NCBI RefSeq assembly: GCF_001624705.1 | Contig: NZ_JSEO01000003.1 | Span: 186,001-250,000, forward strand | DNA: 64,000 nucleotides | Direction: 5' to 3' | Origin: Marinomonas sp. SBI8L | GTDB lineage: Bacteria > Pseudomonadota > Gammaproteobacteria > Pseudomonadales > Marinomonadaceae | In this document: in pieces, positions 37,169-45,809 of the stretch | Layout of the letters: each line of letters opens with the position of its first letter | Numbering within the stretch: position 1 is the first letter of the stretch | Translations under genes and position numbers: made by a program | Notes under the pieces: model-generated | The model's database searches: none | The model's input: only the letters and a program-made list of their open reading frames with translations | What the model was told of the DNA's origin: nothing

Positions 37169-38449
37169 TTACTCTGTGATAAGGGACAGTTTGCTTTTTA
37201 ACTGATGATAAGCTTGGCTTTGGCGATCCTCTGGTTGGCATAGGCTTAACATGTCGTCAATAAAGTAGTTTAACGCGCGCCTTTCTATCGCTTGGATACC
37301 AGATTGCTGATAGCCCTCAAGCATCTGATATTTTGATGCAGCGCCGAAGTCACCAAATAAAATATCGCCTTGATGGTTGATAAGTACATTGTGAGCATAC
37401 AGGTCACCATGGCTGACTTTGTATTCAATTAGATGATCCACTAAACTTTCTAGCTGCTGTACTATGTGTTCAATCTGTTTGATACTAAAGCTTTGACCCT
37501 GAGTAAATGTGTCACGAGTGCAGGTTTCAAGGCTAGGTGGCTGACCTAAATTTATATAGTCCGTTGGAATGAGCTCCATCACAAGGGCGGAGCAGTCAGC
37601 TTCTTTAATTTGAGCTAAGGGTTTTACAAGGTTAGGATGCAATCCTGTTGATAGGCAGGCATCCAATTCGTCTTCTGGGTAACCATCACTGGTCACTTCA
37701 CCTTTAAACACCTTAATGGCTACTTCATTTGGAAGATGGTTCTCACTAGAGTTGGTGGCTCTATAGATAACACCAGAGGCTCCTTTGCCTAAAACTTCAT
37801 AGAAACTAAATGTGTCTCTTTTAAGTATTTTAATTCTGTCTTCAATGGCAGAGGTCTCACAAAAAGGATTACCTGCAAAAGCTAGCCAAGCAAGTTTTGG
37901 TAAATCAAGTAGGGCATCTGGAAAGGATGTTAATGCATTAGCTGATAAACGAATTAGTCCTAATTTATGACAATTAGAAATAGATTGAGGTATATAAGTT
38001 AGCTGGTTTCCGGATAAAGCAAGCTTTTCTAGATTATTAAGTTGACCTAACTTCTCTGGCAATTCTGCGATTTTATTATCAGTCAAAATTAACCAGCGAG
38101 TTTGTAATGGTAATGAGCTTGCTGGTACTTGGGTAATCTTATTCGATTTAAAGCCTATCATCTCAAGATTTTGACAAAGAGATAGCATGGGAGGAAGACA
38201 AGTAAATTCATTATTTGAACAAAATAGAATCTTTAGCTTCTTCAATCTATTGAGATCTTGGGGTAATTCACTTAGTTGATTGTTGGATAGATCCAGTACT
38301 TCGAGGCTATCAGCTAGGTCAAAAATTTCAGCTGGAAATTGGCTAAGGTTCTCACTCAGGTTTAAGCGAACTGTACCCTTAAGTTCACCATTTTTTAATT
38401 GCTTTAGCGTCTGCACTCTAACTTCCCATGATAATTGTTGGCGCATCAT
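37169..38449 (-). CDS. Leucine-rich-repeat protein kinase
   Basis: A fusion of leucine-rich repeats and a eukaryotic-type protein kinase, 426 aa, no membrane segment. About seven LRRs span residues 25-200 (repeats of LxxLxLSxNQLxxLP). The kinase begins near 215: Gly loop VLGKGASGVIYR (220-230), Lys246 (AIKVF), catalytic HGDLYAHNVLI (His347, Asp349, Asn354) and DFGAAS (Asp367). HGD replaces the usual HRD. Residues needed for catalysis look intact. The C-terminal lobe is short. The target is unknown. Confidence 0.85.
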   Translation of the reverse strand: MMRQQLSWEVRVQTLKQLKNGELKGTVRLNLSENLSQFPAEIFDLADSLEVLDLSNNQLSELPQDLNRLKKLKILFCSNNEFTCLPPMLSLCQNLEMIGFKSNKITQVPASSLPLQTRWLILTDNKIAELPEKLGQLNNLEKLALSGNQLTYIPQSISNCHKLGLIRLSANALTSFPDALLDLPKLAWLAFAGNPFCETSAIEDRIKILKRDTFSFYEVLGKGASGVIYRATNSSENHLPNEVAIKVFKGEVTSDGYPEDELDACLSTGLHPNLVKPLAQIKEADCSALVMELIPTDYINLGQPPSLETCTRDTFTQGQSFSIKQIEHIVQQLESLVDHLIEYKVSHGDLYAHNVLINHQGDILFGDFGAASKYQMLEGYQQSGIQAIERRALNYFIDDMLSLCQPEDRQSQAYHQLKSKLSLITE

Positions 38450-38507
38450 AACAAGCTAAGAGGGCTGAGAATAGTTTCTCTTCCCTCCTTAGGTAAAAGT
38501 ATTTGCT

Positions 38508-39410
38508 CTATTGTTCTAAGGACAGTTCGCTGAGTTTCAGCTTAATATAATCTTGCATATATTCTTTTAAACGCTTGGCTCTTGGATTAAGCAAGCGACC
38601 CGTAGACCAGACGGCAAAGAGTTCTCTTTCTGGGCCTTTCCAGTCTTTTAAAATGTGTACCAGACGCCCTGAGGCAAGATGATTTCTTGCTTCATTAATA
38701 GGTAAGAGTGAAACCCCTAGTCCGTCGCATACAAATTGGGTAATTAGGCTGATGTCATTTGTCAGTGTGGATATTTTTGGGTGATATACACAGCTTTTTC
38801 CTGTGCTCATTTGGTTGAGTTGCCAGTTAGGTAAGGTATGGGTCGCTAGTAAAGTATGCCACTCAAGCTCCTCTAGCGTTTTTGGTTCACCTTTTTGCTC
38901 TATGTAGCTTGGTGCTGCCACGAATAAAGTGGACAGACTTCCTAGCTTTTTTTGATAAAGCTGAGAGTCACTTTGTGGGCCGATGCGAAGAGCAATATCT
39001 GCTTTAGCTGCTAGAAGGTCTTCTCTTTGATTATTGAGTTGAAGCTCTAATCGAATGTCTGGATATTGTTTGATAAAGCCTGACCACATAGGTTGTAAAA
39101 AGCCCAATGAAATATTGGTGGGAGTGAAGACTTTTAAGCTGCCGCATGTTTCTTGGCTTTCCATGTCGAGCGCATTTTTAGAGGCTTCTAATTGCTCGAA
39201 TAAAGGTGCATAGGTTTGATAATAGTTTTGTCCTTCAGGCGTTAAGATAAACTGTCTTGCTGAACGATGAACTAATTGGGTACTGAGGGTCTGCTCAAGT
39301 TTTTGTAGGCGTCTCGTGATAGTGGCGGCAGACATGTTTAGTTTTATCGCGGCTTTTGCTAAACCTTGGTGTTGAACAATTTGGATAAAGAGGTTGAGGT
39401 CGTCGTACAT
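38508..39410 (-). CDS. LysR family transcriptional regulator
   Basis: A 300-aa LTTR: an N-terminal winged HTH (FIQIVQHQGLAKAAIKLNMSAATITRRLQKLEQTL, quoted as LAKAAIKLNMSAATITRRL) and a periplasmic-binding-like effector domain from about 90. It diverges from the DUF2798 gene (39530), so that 119-bp gap may hold its operator, and DUF2798 is the natural first candidate target. The effector is unknown. Confidence 0.88.
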   Translation of the reverse strand: MYDDLNLFIQIVQHQGLAKAAIKLNMSAATITRRLQKLEQTLSTQLVHRSARQFILTPEGQNYYQTYAPLFEQLEASKNALDMESQETCGSLKVFTPTNISLGFLQPMWSGFIKQYPDIRLELQLNNQREDLLAAKADIALRIGPQSDSQLYQKKLGSLSTLFVAAPSYIEQKGEPKTLEELEWHTLLATHTLPNWQLNQMSTGKSCVYHPKISTLTNDISLITQFVCDGLGVSLLPINEARNHLASGRLVHILKDWKGPERELFAVWSTGRLLNPRAKRLKEYMQDYIKLKLSELSLEQ

Positions 39411-39529
39411 AAATCACTCAGGTTTGTTTATGATTTCATATGTGCAATTTGTTGTTCTAATTTTGTCTATATAAAACAATAATGCAAATAAATATACTTT
39501 AAGCCTGTTTGAATTGTTAGGAAACAACA

Positions 39530-39742
39530 ATGAAAGAGCGCTTGATTTTTACCCTTATTATGTCTTTTCAACTGTCACTATTAATGAGCTTCTGGGTGAC
39601 CTGGTTCAATATTGGCTGGACTGAGGTATTTATATTTAGCTGGCTTAAAGCGTTTGCTTTTGCTTGGCCATTAGCCATGGTGATTTCTTTTATAGTTACC
39701 CCTTTGTCGCAAAAGTTGACAATAAAGTTATCGGCAAGATAA
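39530..39742 (+). CDS. DUF2798 small membrane protein
   Basis: A 70-aa protein of two hydrophobic helices (about 5-28 and 33-58): RLIFTLIMSFQLSLLMSFWVT and FAFAWPLAMVISFIVTPL. This matches the DUF2798 layout, including the W…F.W…F.WP pattern and a C-terminal basic end. AGGAAAC precedes the ATG. It diverges from the LysR gene above. Confidence 0.8.
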   Translation: MKERLIFTLIMSFQLSLLMSFWVTWFNIGWTEVFIFSWLKAFAFAWPLAMVISFIVTPLSQKLTIKLSAR

Positions 39743-39778
39743 GAGTTATCGTGTCTTATGGCTACTGGAGTGAAAGAA

Positions 39779-39805
39779 GGAAGGTACAAGATAATCGTAC
39801 CTTCC
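39779..39805. terminator. Hairpin between DUF2798 and the ATPase gene
   Basis: GGAAGGTAC (39779-39787) and GTACCTTCC (39797-39805) form a perfect 9-bp stem. The genes converge here. Only a weak T-rich tail follows on either strand. Confidence 0.55.
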
Positions 39806-39812
39806 TAAGAGA

Positions 39813-41249
39813 CTAGCTTTGCTTTTTATCTAATTTAAGGTGTCTGTTGATGCCTTTGATCTTATCTTCAGCATGGTGGTTAACGTAAATAACAGTGGTT
39901 TCGCTACCAGCACAAATCTTCTCAATGAGAGCTAATACAAGTTGTCTATTGATATCATCTAAGCCAAGGCAAGGTTCATCAAGAATCAATAGTGGTGGGT
40001 GTTTTACCATGGCACGAGCAATTAAGATAAGCCTTTGGTCACCGTAGGACAGTTGGTTGAAAGGCTGATCTGCTTTGTGGCTCATTCCTAATAGGGCTAA
40101 CCATTGGTTGGCAATGTCTTTTTCTACATCACTGCTTTTATTGTACAAACCAATGCTGTCGTAAAAGCCTGAAATAATCACATTTCTTAGACTTGTCCCT
40201 ACTCTATATTCCCACTGTAACGCAGTCGAGACATAGCCTATATATTGTTTGATCTGCCAAATACTTTCGCCGTTGCCTCGCTTAAAACCAAATACAAAAA
40301 TATCATTTACATAACATTGTGGGTGGTCACCTGTAATGAGGGATAAAAGAGCTGTTTTACCACTGCCGTTAGGGCCGCTTAATTGCCAGTGTTCCTGTTG
40401 TTTTATACGCCAATCAATACCATCAAGAATGGTGGTGTCAGCATATTTCACTTGAATTTTATTAAGGTCAACAAGGGGCTCTGTTGGGTCTAAGTTTTCT
40501 AATAGTGACGCGCTGCTTGCTGGTGGGATACTAAGATCTGTCGTTTTTAAATGCATTAGCTGATAAAGGTCGGCATAGGCTTCTTTATCTTGGGTACTTA
40601 CTTGATGAGTAAGTTGCCCATTTTCGACGTAAGCCACATGGCTTGTAAAGGCTGGAAACTCGTCAAAACGATTGAGTACCATGATAATTTGAATCTGATC
40701 TTTAATCTGCTCTAGATAGCTTTGCAGCATATCTAATGTATCTGCGTCTAAGCCATCAAAAGGTTCATCTAAAACAAGTAACTCGGGTTCGCTTGCTAAT
40801 GCTCTGATCAGCATTACCTTACGGCTTTCACCTGTAGAGAGTTTGCGAAAAGCGCGATCAAGTAGATACTCAAGTTTGAATTCACTTACAAGGCGTTCAA
40901 CTAACCCTGGATTAGTCGGCTTAGCTTGTTCACCTTCTAGTATCTCTCTTACTGGAGTACCTAAGGCGACAACATCCATAATGTCTGCGTCATCCTTTTT
41001 TAGCTCTGCTGTAATCAGTTCTGCTTGTGCTTCAAATGAGACTATTGCGACTTTTTCAGGTAAGCCAGAGAGTTCACCTGAACTAATATCCCCATAGCCG
41101 CATAAGCTGGCTGCCAGTGCAGACTTTCCTGCTCCGTTGCTTCCCGTGATAACCCAATGTTGTTCTGGCTCAATCGTCCAGTTTACAGTGTTTAATATGA
41201 AATCATTATCGAATTGAACAGATAGGTCACGAGCTTTAATGGTGTACAT
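39813..41249 (-). CDS. Double ATP-binding cassette protein (ModF-like)
   Basis: Two ABC ATPase domains in one 478-aa chain: Walker A GSNGAGKSAL (about 36) and GPNGSGKTAL, signatures STGESRKVMLIRAL and SYGDQRLILIARAM, Walker B LLVLDEPFDGLD and LLILDEPCLGLD. The layout and length match ModF (PhrA), a cytoplasmic ATPase once linked to molybdate genes and without a known permease partner. There is no permease gene next to it. ModF function is itself poorly known. Confidence 0.82.
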   Translation of the reverse strand: MYTIKARDLSVQFDNDFILNTVNWTIEPEQHWVITGSNGAGKSALAASLCGYGDISSGELSGLPEKVAIVSFEAQAELITAELKKDDADIMDVVALGTPVREILEGEQAKPTNPGLVERLVSEFKLEYLLDRAFRKLSTGESRKVMLIRALASEPELLVLDEPFDGLDADTLDMLQSYLEQIKDQIQIIMVLNRFDEFPAFTSHVAYVENGQLTHQVSTQDKEAYADLYQLMHLKTTDLSIPPASSASLLENLDPTEPLVDLNKIQVKYADTTILDGIDWRIKQQEHWQLSGPNGSGKTALLSLITGDHPQCYVNDIFVFGFKRGNGESIWQIKQYIGYVSTALQWEYRVGTSLRNVIISGFYDSIGLYNKSSDVEKDIANQWLALLGMSHKADQPFNQLSYGDQRLILIARAMVKHPPLLILDEPCLGLDDINRQLVLALIEKICAGSETTVIYVNHHAEDKIKGINRHLKLDKKQS

Positions 41250-41518
41250 TGATCTCTCTTTATCAAAAAATTCAAATACCCTATTGTAGCCTGAAACCTA
41301 CTAGTAACAGCTGTTGAATTTGTCTTAAATAACAGTCATTTATTTTAATATAGTCGGTTCGAATAGGGTTTCATGCTATAGGCTTTAATAAGATAGTTTC
41401 TATTTTAAATGGCTAAAAAACGACACTTTTAATATTGATTTATCTAAAAACGACGTTTTTGAGTTGAGTGTAATGTACCTTTTAAAGAGAGCGATTAGGC
41501 AAAAACAACTTTTCCTGC

Positions 41519-41983
41519 TTATTTTTTTGGTTTTTTACGAATGTAGATTTCCTTTTTGACTTTAGCGATTAGCTCTCCTGATTCATCTCGAATATGCACT
41601 TCATATTCAGGTAAATACTTAGCACCTGTCTCCGTATTTTGTTTTATTTGATCTAGCATGGTTTGGCTAATATGAAAGCGACAAGAGACCTTACCTTTGC
41701 CTGGTTTGATAAAATCTATTTCGGCTTTGCTGTCCCAAACGAGATAATCCCTCCCCAATATTTGCATTAACATCAGCATAAACCAAGGATCAGTCATGGC
41801 GAATAGGCTACCGCCGAAATGCGTACCGACATAGTTTCTATTGTACCAACGAAGTGGCATATCCACTTGTAAATGCTGGAAGTCTCGGCTGATCGAAGAA
41901 ACTTTAATCCCAGTAAAAAGATAAGGAGGGTAGAGGTTAATCAAATGACGAAATAAGGTGCTTGGGTGTATGAGTTGTTTCAT
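41519..41983 (-). CDS. DUF4442 hotdog-fold protein
   Basis: A 154-aa protein with the hotdog-type signature RNYVGTHFGGSLFAMTDPWFML (quoted: YVGTHFGGSLFAM), close to acyl-CoA thioesterase-like DUF4442/YiiD C-terminal domains. The family often carries an acidic or polar residue on the central helix; here Asp in MTDPW. No acyl substrate can be named. A 270-bp spacer separates it from the ModF-like gene upstream. Confidence 0.7.
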   Translation of the reverse strand: MKQLIHPSTLFRHLINLYPPYLFTGIKVSSISRDFQHLQVDMPLRWYNRNYVGTHFGGSLFAMTDPWFMLMLMQILGRDYLVWDSKAEIDFIKPGKGKVSCRFHISQTMLDQIKQNTETGAKYLPEYEVHIRDESGELIAKVKKEIYIRKKPKK

Positions 41984-42646
41984 TTAGAACTGCCTTCATT
42001 ACAAATTTCCCTGCTTAGATCTCAGGGATTGTCTTAGATCAAAGAATGGGAATATAGTGATTTTTTCGAGACTTAGGCAATAACAAGGGGGATCAACTTT
42101 CCTAGCAAATTGAACCAAAGCATAGGTTTAATCAAATAAAAGGCAGGTAGTTATCCGTGTTTAATTCACAATATTAGCGCTATAAAGTGGTGTAAACGAA
42201 TCTCATTCTACTGTTTTAACAAGATATGAATAATAAGATGTAATAGAAAAATTTAAAATTTCATGGGATATTTTTATGCATTTTGTCTTAGCTTTTTGGC
42301 TCAGTGAATAAATTGCAACACTAAAACTGAATCAGTTATCAGTTTTGTCAAATGGTCGTAAAAGTAGGCATTGAGAGGCCTGTTTAATTACTCAGAGTAA
42401 TAGTGATAAATAGTTTGCTAAATACTTTCGTTATTTTGACTATAATTTTACATCTAGTGGGTGCGTTCTCCTCGCAGCGGGCTCAATTTCTGCTAGTTAG
42501 TTGATACCCAAATGGGCTGGTGGTAACGTATTTTTCTGCTAACTGAATTTTTTTAAATATTTGATTATGTAAATTAACGTAAAAAGTACTAACTTTATAT
42601 GGTTTCGTATTCATTTATTTAACTGAAGAATATGTTGAGGTAGAAA
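41984..42646. other. Long spacer, no gene recognised
   Basis: A 663-bp AT-rich gap between the DUF4442 gene and the AhpD-like gene. I find no open frame with a convincing ribosome site, no terminator-class hairpin with a T-run, and no repeat shared with elsewhere in the window. An RNA gene without obvious features cannot be excluded. Confidence 0.4.
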
Positions 42647-43129
42647 ATGGAAGATCGAGTCAATTTAGGTAAAGCAAGTCCTGTTATGTATAAGTCTGTG
42701 GTGCAGCTCGATTGTATCGCAACTCAGTTCATTGAAGATGCTGGAATAGATGAAGGCTTTAGCCATCTATTAAAGCTGCGCGCTTCACAAATCAATCAAT
42801 GTGCTTTCTGTATTCGATTGCACAGTAAAGATGCCTCAGATAGTGGCGAACCTATTGAACGTATTAGTTTAGTCTCCGCCTGGCGGGAGTCCCTATATTT
42901 TGATAATAAAGAAAAGGCAGCCTTAGAGTTACTAGAGTCCATTACATTAATTTCTCAGGGCCAAGTACCTGATACTGTGTATAAAGCCGCCACCAAGGTA
43001 TTAACAAAAGCACAAATTGCCGCAATAGAATGGCTTAGTATTGTTATTAACACTTGGAATCGTGTGGCGATATCCAGCCGTTATCCTGTTTTACCAGCTA
43101 ACCCTGATTTGAATTTACAATTTACCTAA
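42647..43129 (+). CDS. AhpD-like / carboxymuconolactone decarboxylase family protein
   Basis: A 160-aa helical protein with the redox motif CAFC at 52-55 followed by His59 (CAFCIRLHSKDA), the AhpD-type active site (CxxC-x3-H). The rest is all-helical, as in AhpD. It probably acts as a peroxidase or disulfide reductase, but the reductant and substrate are unknown. GAGG lies a few bases before ATG 42647. It is monocistronic. Confidence 0.8.
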   Translation: MEDRVNLGKASPVMYKSVVQLDCIATQFIEDAGIDEGFSHLLKLRASQINQCAFCIRLHSKDASDSGEPIERISLVSAWRESLYFDNKEKAALELLESITLISQGQVPDTVYKAATKVLTKAQIAAIEWLSIVINTWNRVAISSRYPVLPANPDLNLQFT

Positions 43130-43354
43130 CATTATTATTTAGCCAAATGGCTTAAAGAATTGCTTTATCACATAAAGCGCTAAAAATAGCGAGAGAACAT
43201 AAAGGACATACAAAGTGTTAGCTTTAAAAAAGAGCTGACATTAAATTATTACCTGGAGGTAAGGAAGCTTGTTAACCAAGCCTAATACAGTCTAAGTAAT
43301 TAAAGCCTTACGACTCCACCATTAGTCAGAATCTAGTTAGTAGATAACTAGCAT

Positions 43355-43383
43355 AAAAAAAGGAAGCCAAGCTTCCTTTTTTT
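43355..43383. terminator. Bidirectional terminator after the AhpD-like gene
   Basis: AAAAAAAGGAAGC (43355-43367) pairs with GCTTCCTTTTTTT (43371-43383), loop CAA. It separates the AhpD-like gene from ytoQ, which converges. Confidence 0.88.
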
Positions 43384-43406
43384 ATGGATGAGTATTGCCT
43401 ATCAGC

Positions 43407-43853
43407 CTATGAAGGCTGGCAAATGTACTCTAAGATGCTGACAACTTGCTCTGGTGTTTCTGTTACCGCTAGCGCTTGTGCATCCACTTCTTTTAGTGGG
43501 TGTGTTAGCTCTGGAGAGTGCATGGTAATGAGAGACTTACCCAATGCAACGGCTGTGCCTGCATCAAATGCCGCATTCCATTGTTTGTACTTATCACCAA
43601 AACGTACCACAACAATATCTGACTGTTTGATCATATTATTAATGCGGATAGCATTAATTTTGACGGCTTTATGGTCTTTCCAGAAGGCTTTATCTTCTTC
43701 GCCTAAAATCACAGAGCCTACTTCGTCACTTGATTCATGATGGCAGTTAGGGGCAAAAATGGTAACAGGAAGGTTTTTTTCAGCGATGCCTTTTTTAATC
43801 TGATCACGCCAATCCGAGTGAATCTCACCGGATAAATAAACATTATATTGCAT
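43407..43853 (-). CDS. ytoQ: YtoQ family protein
   Basis: A 148-aa protein that begins MQYNVYLSGEIHSDWRDQI, the recognisable YtoQ start, and continues with TIFAPNCHHESSDEVG and a nucleoside 2-deoxyribosyltransferase-like RFGDKYKQWNAAFDAGTAVALGK. The YtoQ family's function is unknown; the fold is related to 2-deoxyribosyltransferases. AGGAGA precedes the ATG. Confidence 0.8.
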   Translation of the reverse strand: MQYNVYLSGEIHSDWRDQIKKGIAEKNLPVTIFAPNCHHESSDEVGSVILGEEDKAFWKDHKAVKINAIRINNMIKQSDIVVVRFGDKYKQWNAAFDAGTAVALGKSLITMHSPELTHPLKEVDAQALAVTETPEQVVSILEYICQPS

Positions 43854-44104
43854 TTTTATCTCCTAGCTTAGAGCCTTCACGGCTCATCAATAATGGCTTC
43901 ATTTTAGTGAAACTAGGCCTTAATTGGTATGCAATCATAATCCTTATCCCAAATCTCGATTTCATATAGTGGTTTTAAATCAAGATATGAAAGTATTAAG
44001 CACCTTTTGTGAATATTTTGAATTTGATTATTCGCTTGTAATTTTCTGTCTATGAGATGATTTTTCTGAAAGACCCGAAGGGCGTGGTCTAAAAGCCCTA
44101 TCTT

Positions 44105-44398
44105 ATGAATACTGAAGTTATCATCTTTGCTTATTAGCTCTTATTTGCCGCAGCAATAGGACGTGTGATTTATATACGTAAAAAAATTATTGTGCCGACA
44201 TTAAAAGAGTATGATGCTGATTATCAGGAGTACTTTAGTCCTGTTAAGCAGAAAGAGCAGTTGCAAGAATACAAAAATATATGCGTCACGCATCAATTAA
44301 CGAATAAGTATTGGCGTTATATGGAGTTAAGTAAAAAGCTACATTTTGTGTTGTTTCTTGGCTGGATAGCCGTTGTGGCTATCTTTAGTGAGCCTTAG
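44105..44398 (+). pseudogene. Small membrane protein gene interrupted by an in-frame TAG
   Basis: From ATG 44105 one frame reads MNTEVIIFAY, then TAG (44135-44137), then LLFAAAIGRVIYIRKKIIVP and on to TAG 44396-44398. Across the stop the reading resembles one membrane helix (VIIFAY-stop-LLFAAAIGRVIYI), followed by a charged cytoplasmic part and a C-terminal hydrophobic segment (FVLFLGWIAVVAIF). This suggests a nonsense mutation in a roughly 97-codon gene. Alternatively a 77-residue protein could start at GTG 44165, though that start has no clear ribosome site. The family is unknown to me. Confidence 0.5.
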
Positions 44399-44454
44399 TG
44401 TCTGAATAGGGTAGAGAAAGACGCAGCGTGATTGATGTGAATTAATTTTCGCAA

Positions 44455-44486
44455 AAAAAAGCCAAGACCTAGGTCTTGGCTTTTTT
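44455..44486. terminator. Terminator before the IS3 element
   Basis: A self-complementary stretch, AAAAAAGCCAAGACC (44455-44469) with GGTCTTGGCTTTTTT (44472-44486), centred on TA. The IS starts 8 bp further on, so the element inserted just past a transcription terminator. Confidence 0.85.
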
Positions 44487-44494
44487 AATCTACT

Positions 44495-44522
44495 TGTCCC
44501 GTCCTGAATAAGGTTGTCACTT
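44495..44522 (+). repeat. Left terminal inverted repeat of the IS3 element
   Basis: A 28-bp terminal repeat beginning TGTCCCGTCC and ending TTGTCACTT. It is 21/28 identical to the reverse complement of 45767-45794; the shared cores are GTCCTGA, AGGTTG and CACTT. Confidence 0.85.
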
Positions 44523-44546
44523 CCAATTAATCATTTGGAGAGTGTT

Positions 44547-44948
44547 ATGCAATCAACATCTAAGCGTACTCAGCGCGACTATTCACTCGCTTTTAAATTA
44601 TCGATTGTCGATCAGGTAGAAAAAGGCGAATTAACTTATAAACAAGCTCAAGATAAGTACGGCATTCAAGGTTGCTCTACTGTTTTAGTTTGGCTTCGTA
44701 AGCATGGCAAGCTAGATTGGTCTTTAGGGACTCCCCCTTTTTTTCTAAAAGGTAGTCATATGAAAGATCAAAAAACAGAACAAACACCCGAGCAACGCAT
44801 TAAAGAACTCGAACAAAAACTGGCTGAAACACAATTGAAAGCTGAGTTCTTTGAGGCTGTCGTCACCGTTATGAAACGTGATTATGGTGTCAGCTTGCCA
44901 AAAAAGCAGCAAGAGATGTTATCCAAGAAAAAAAGATCAAAGCATTAA
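44547..44948 (+). CDS. IS3 transposase OrfA (HTH protein)
   Basis: A 133-aa protein with an N-terminal helix-turn-helix (YSLAFKLSIVDQVEKGELTYKQAQDKYGI, quoted in part: LTYKQAQDKYGI) and a C-terminal leucine/glutamine coiled coil (RIKELEQKLAETQLKAEFFEA). It starts at ATG 44547 because GGAG precedes it. The gene ends in a run of seven A followed by G (44928-44934), the usual -1 slippage site, from which reading enters orfB. Confidence 0.88.
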   Translation: MQSTSKRTQRDYSLAFKLSIVDQVEKGELTYKQAQDKYGIQGCSTVLVWLRKHGKLDWSLGTPPFFLKGSHMKDQKTEQTPEQRIKELEQKLAETQLKAEFFEAVVTVMKRDYGVSLPKKQQEMLSKKKRSKH

Positions 44949-44950
44949 CC

Positions 44951-45759
44951 GTGACTCAGTCATGTGTGTTTTTGAACATAAGCAGACAAGCCTATTATAA
45001 ACAGTGTCGTTGTGCCTTAGAAAAGGAGCAACGCAATGAAGAGATCATTCGTTTTATTCGAACTAAGCGAATGCAACACCCCAGAATGGGTGGGCGTAAG
45101 CTTCTTTATTTTATGAAGCAGAACAAAGCGTTATCTAATGCGATAGGTCGAGACAAGCTGTTTCAGTTAATGAGAGAAGCACGACTGCTAGTGCCATGTC
45201 GTCGGGCATATCATAAAACCACCCAAAGCAATCATCGCTTTTGGTGTCATCCCAACTTAATCAAAGCAAGTAAAGATCAGGTTGTTGTGAATAAGCCAAA
45301 GCAAGTATGGGTGGCCGATATTACCTACTTACCGGTACGAGAAGGGCAGGCCTATCTTAGTTTGATTACCGATATGTTCTCACGAAAAATAGTAGGCCAT
45401 TATGTGCATAGTAGTCTTAAAACATGTGATGTTGTGATTGCCTTAAAGAAAGCAATTAAGTGCGCAGGAGATGTAAGGGGGCTTGTTCATCACTCTGATA
45501 GAGGTATCCAATACTGTTCGGCAATGTATCAAGCAATACATAATAAATACGGTATTCGTTGCTCAATGACAGATGGTTATGATTGCTATCAGAATGCGTT
45601 AGCAGAAAGAGTTAACGGAATTTTGAAGTATTAGAAAAGCCGATGAATTTACAGGAGGCGAAGAAAATGGTGAAAGAATCAATCACACTTTATAATGAAA
45701 GTAGGCCGCATTTAAGCCTAAAATACAAAACGCCCGATGAGGTGCATCGAGCGTTTTAA
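44951..45759 (+). pseudogene. IS3 transposase OrfB, frameshifted near its C-terminus
   Basis: The catalytic DDE transposase. The first part has VWVADITYL (first Asp), VHHSDRGIQYCS (second Asp) and NALAERVNGILK (Glu). After …NGILKY the frame hits TAG at 45632-45634. The expected ending, LEKPMNLQEAKKMVKES…LSLKYKTPDEVHRAF, is intact in another frame (45631-45759), so 3n+1 bases were lost (perhaps seven) near 45630. The last 43 residues are cut off from the catalytic part. In the natural OrfAB protein, upstream residues KKIKALTVTQSC join via the slip site at 44928. Confidence 0.85.
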
Positions 45760-45766
45760 CTGAAAT

Positions 45767-45794
45767 AAGTGTCAACCTATATCAGGACTAGTCA
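45767..45794 (-). repeat. Right terminal inverted repeat of the IS3 element
   Basis: Reverse complement begins TGACTAGTCC and ends TTGACACTT, pairing with the left repeat. The base after it begins the second copy of the ACT target duplication. Confidence 0.85.
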
Positions 45795-45809
45795 ACTTAA
45801 AGAAACCGA

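Larger units (their letters stand above)
44495..45794 (+). mobile_element. IS3-family insertion sequence (1300 bp)
   Basis: Both ends are visible. The left end begins TGTCCCGTCC and the right end finishes ...GGACTAGTCA, and their 28-bp terminal inverted repeats match at 21 of 28 positions (TG…CA ends, as in IS3). A 3-bp target duplication ACT flanks it (44492-44494 and 45795-45797). Inside are orfA and orfB in the usual -1 arrangement. orfB carries a frameshift, so the copy is likely inactive. It lies between the broken small gene and ilvC, with its right end 15 bp past the ilvC stop. Confidence 0.93.

Noticed and set aside
44135-44137. TAG in the small membrane gene as pyrrolysine or a recoded codon
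   Set aside because: No recoding signal is seen and the trait is not expected in this lineage; a nonsense mutation is simpler.
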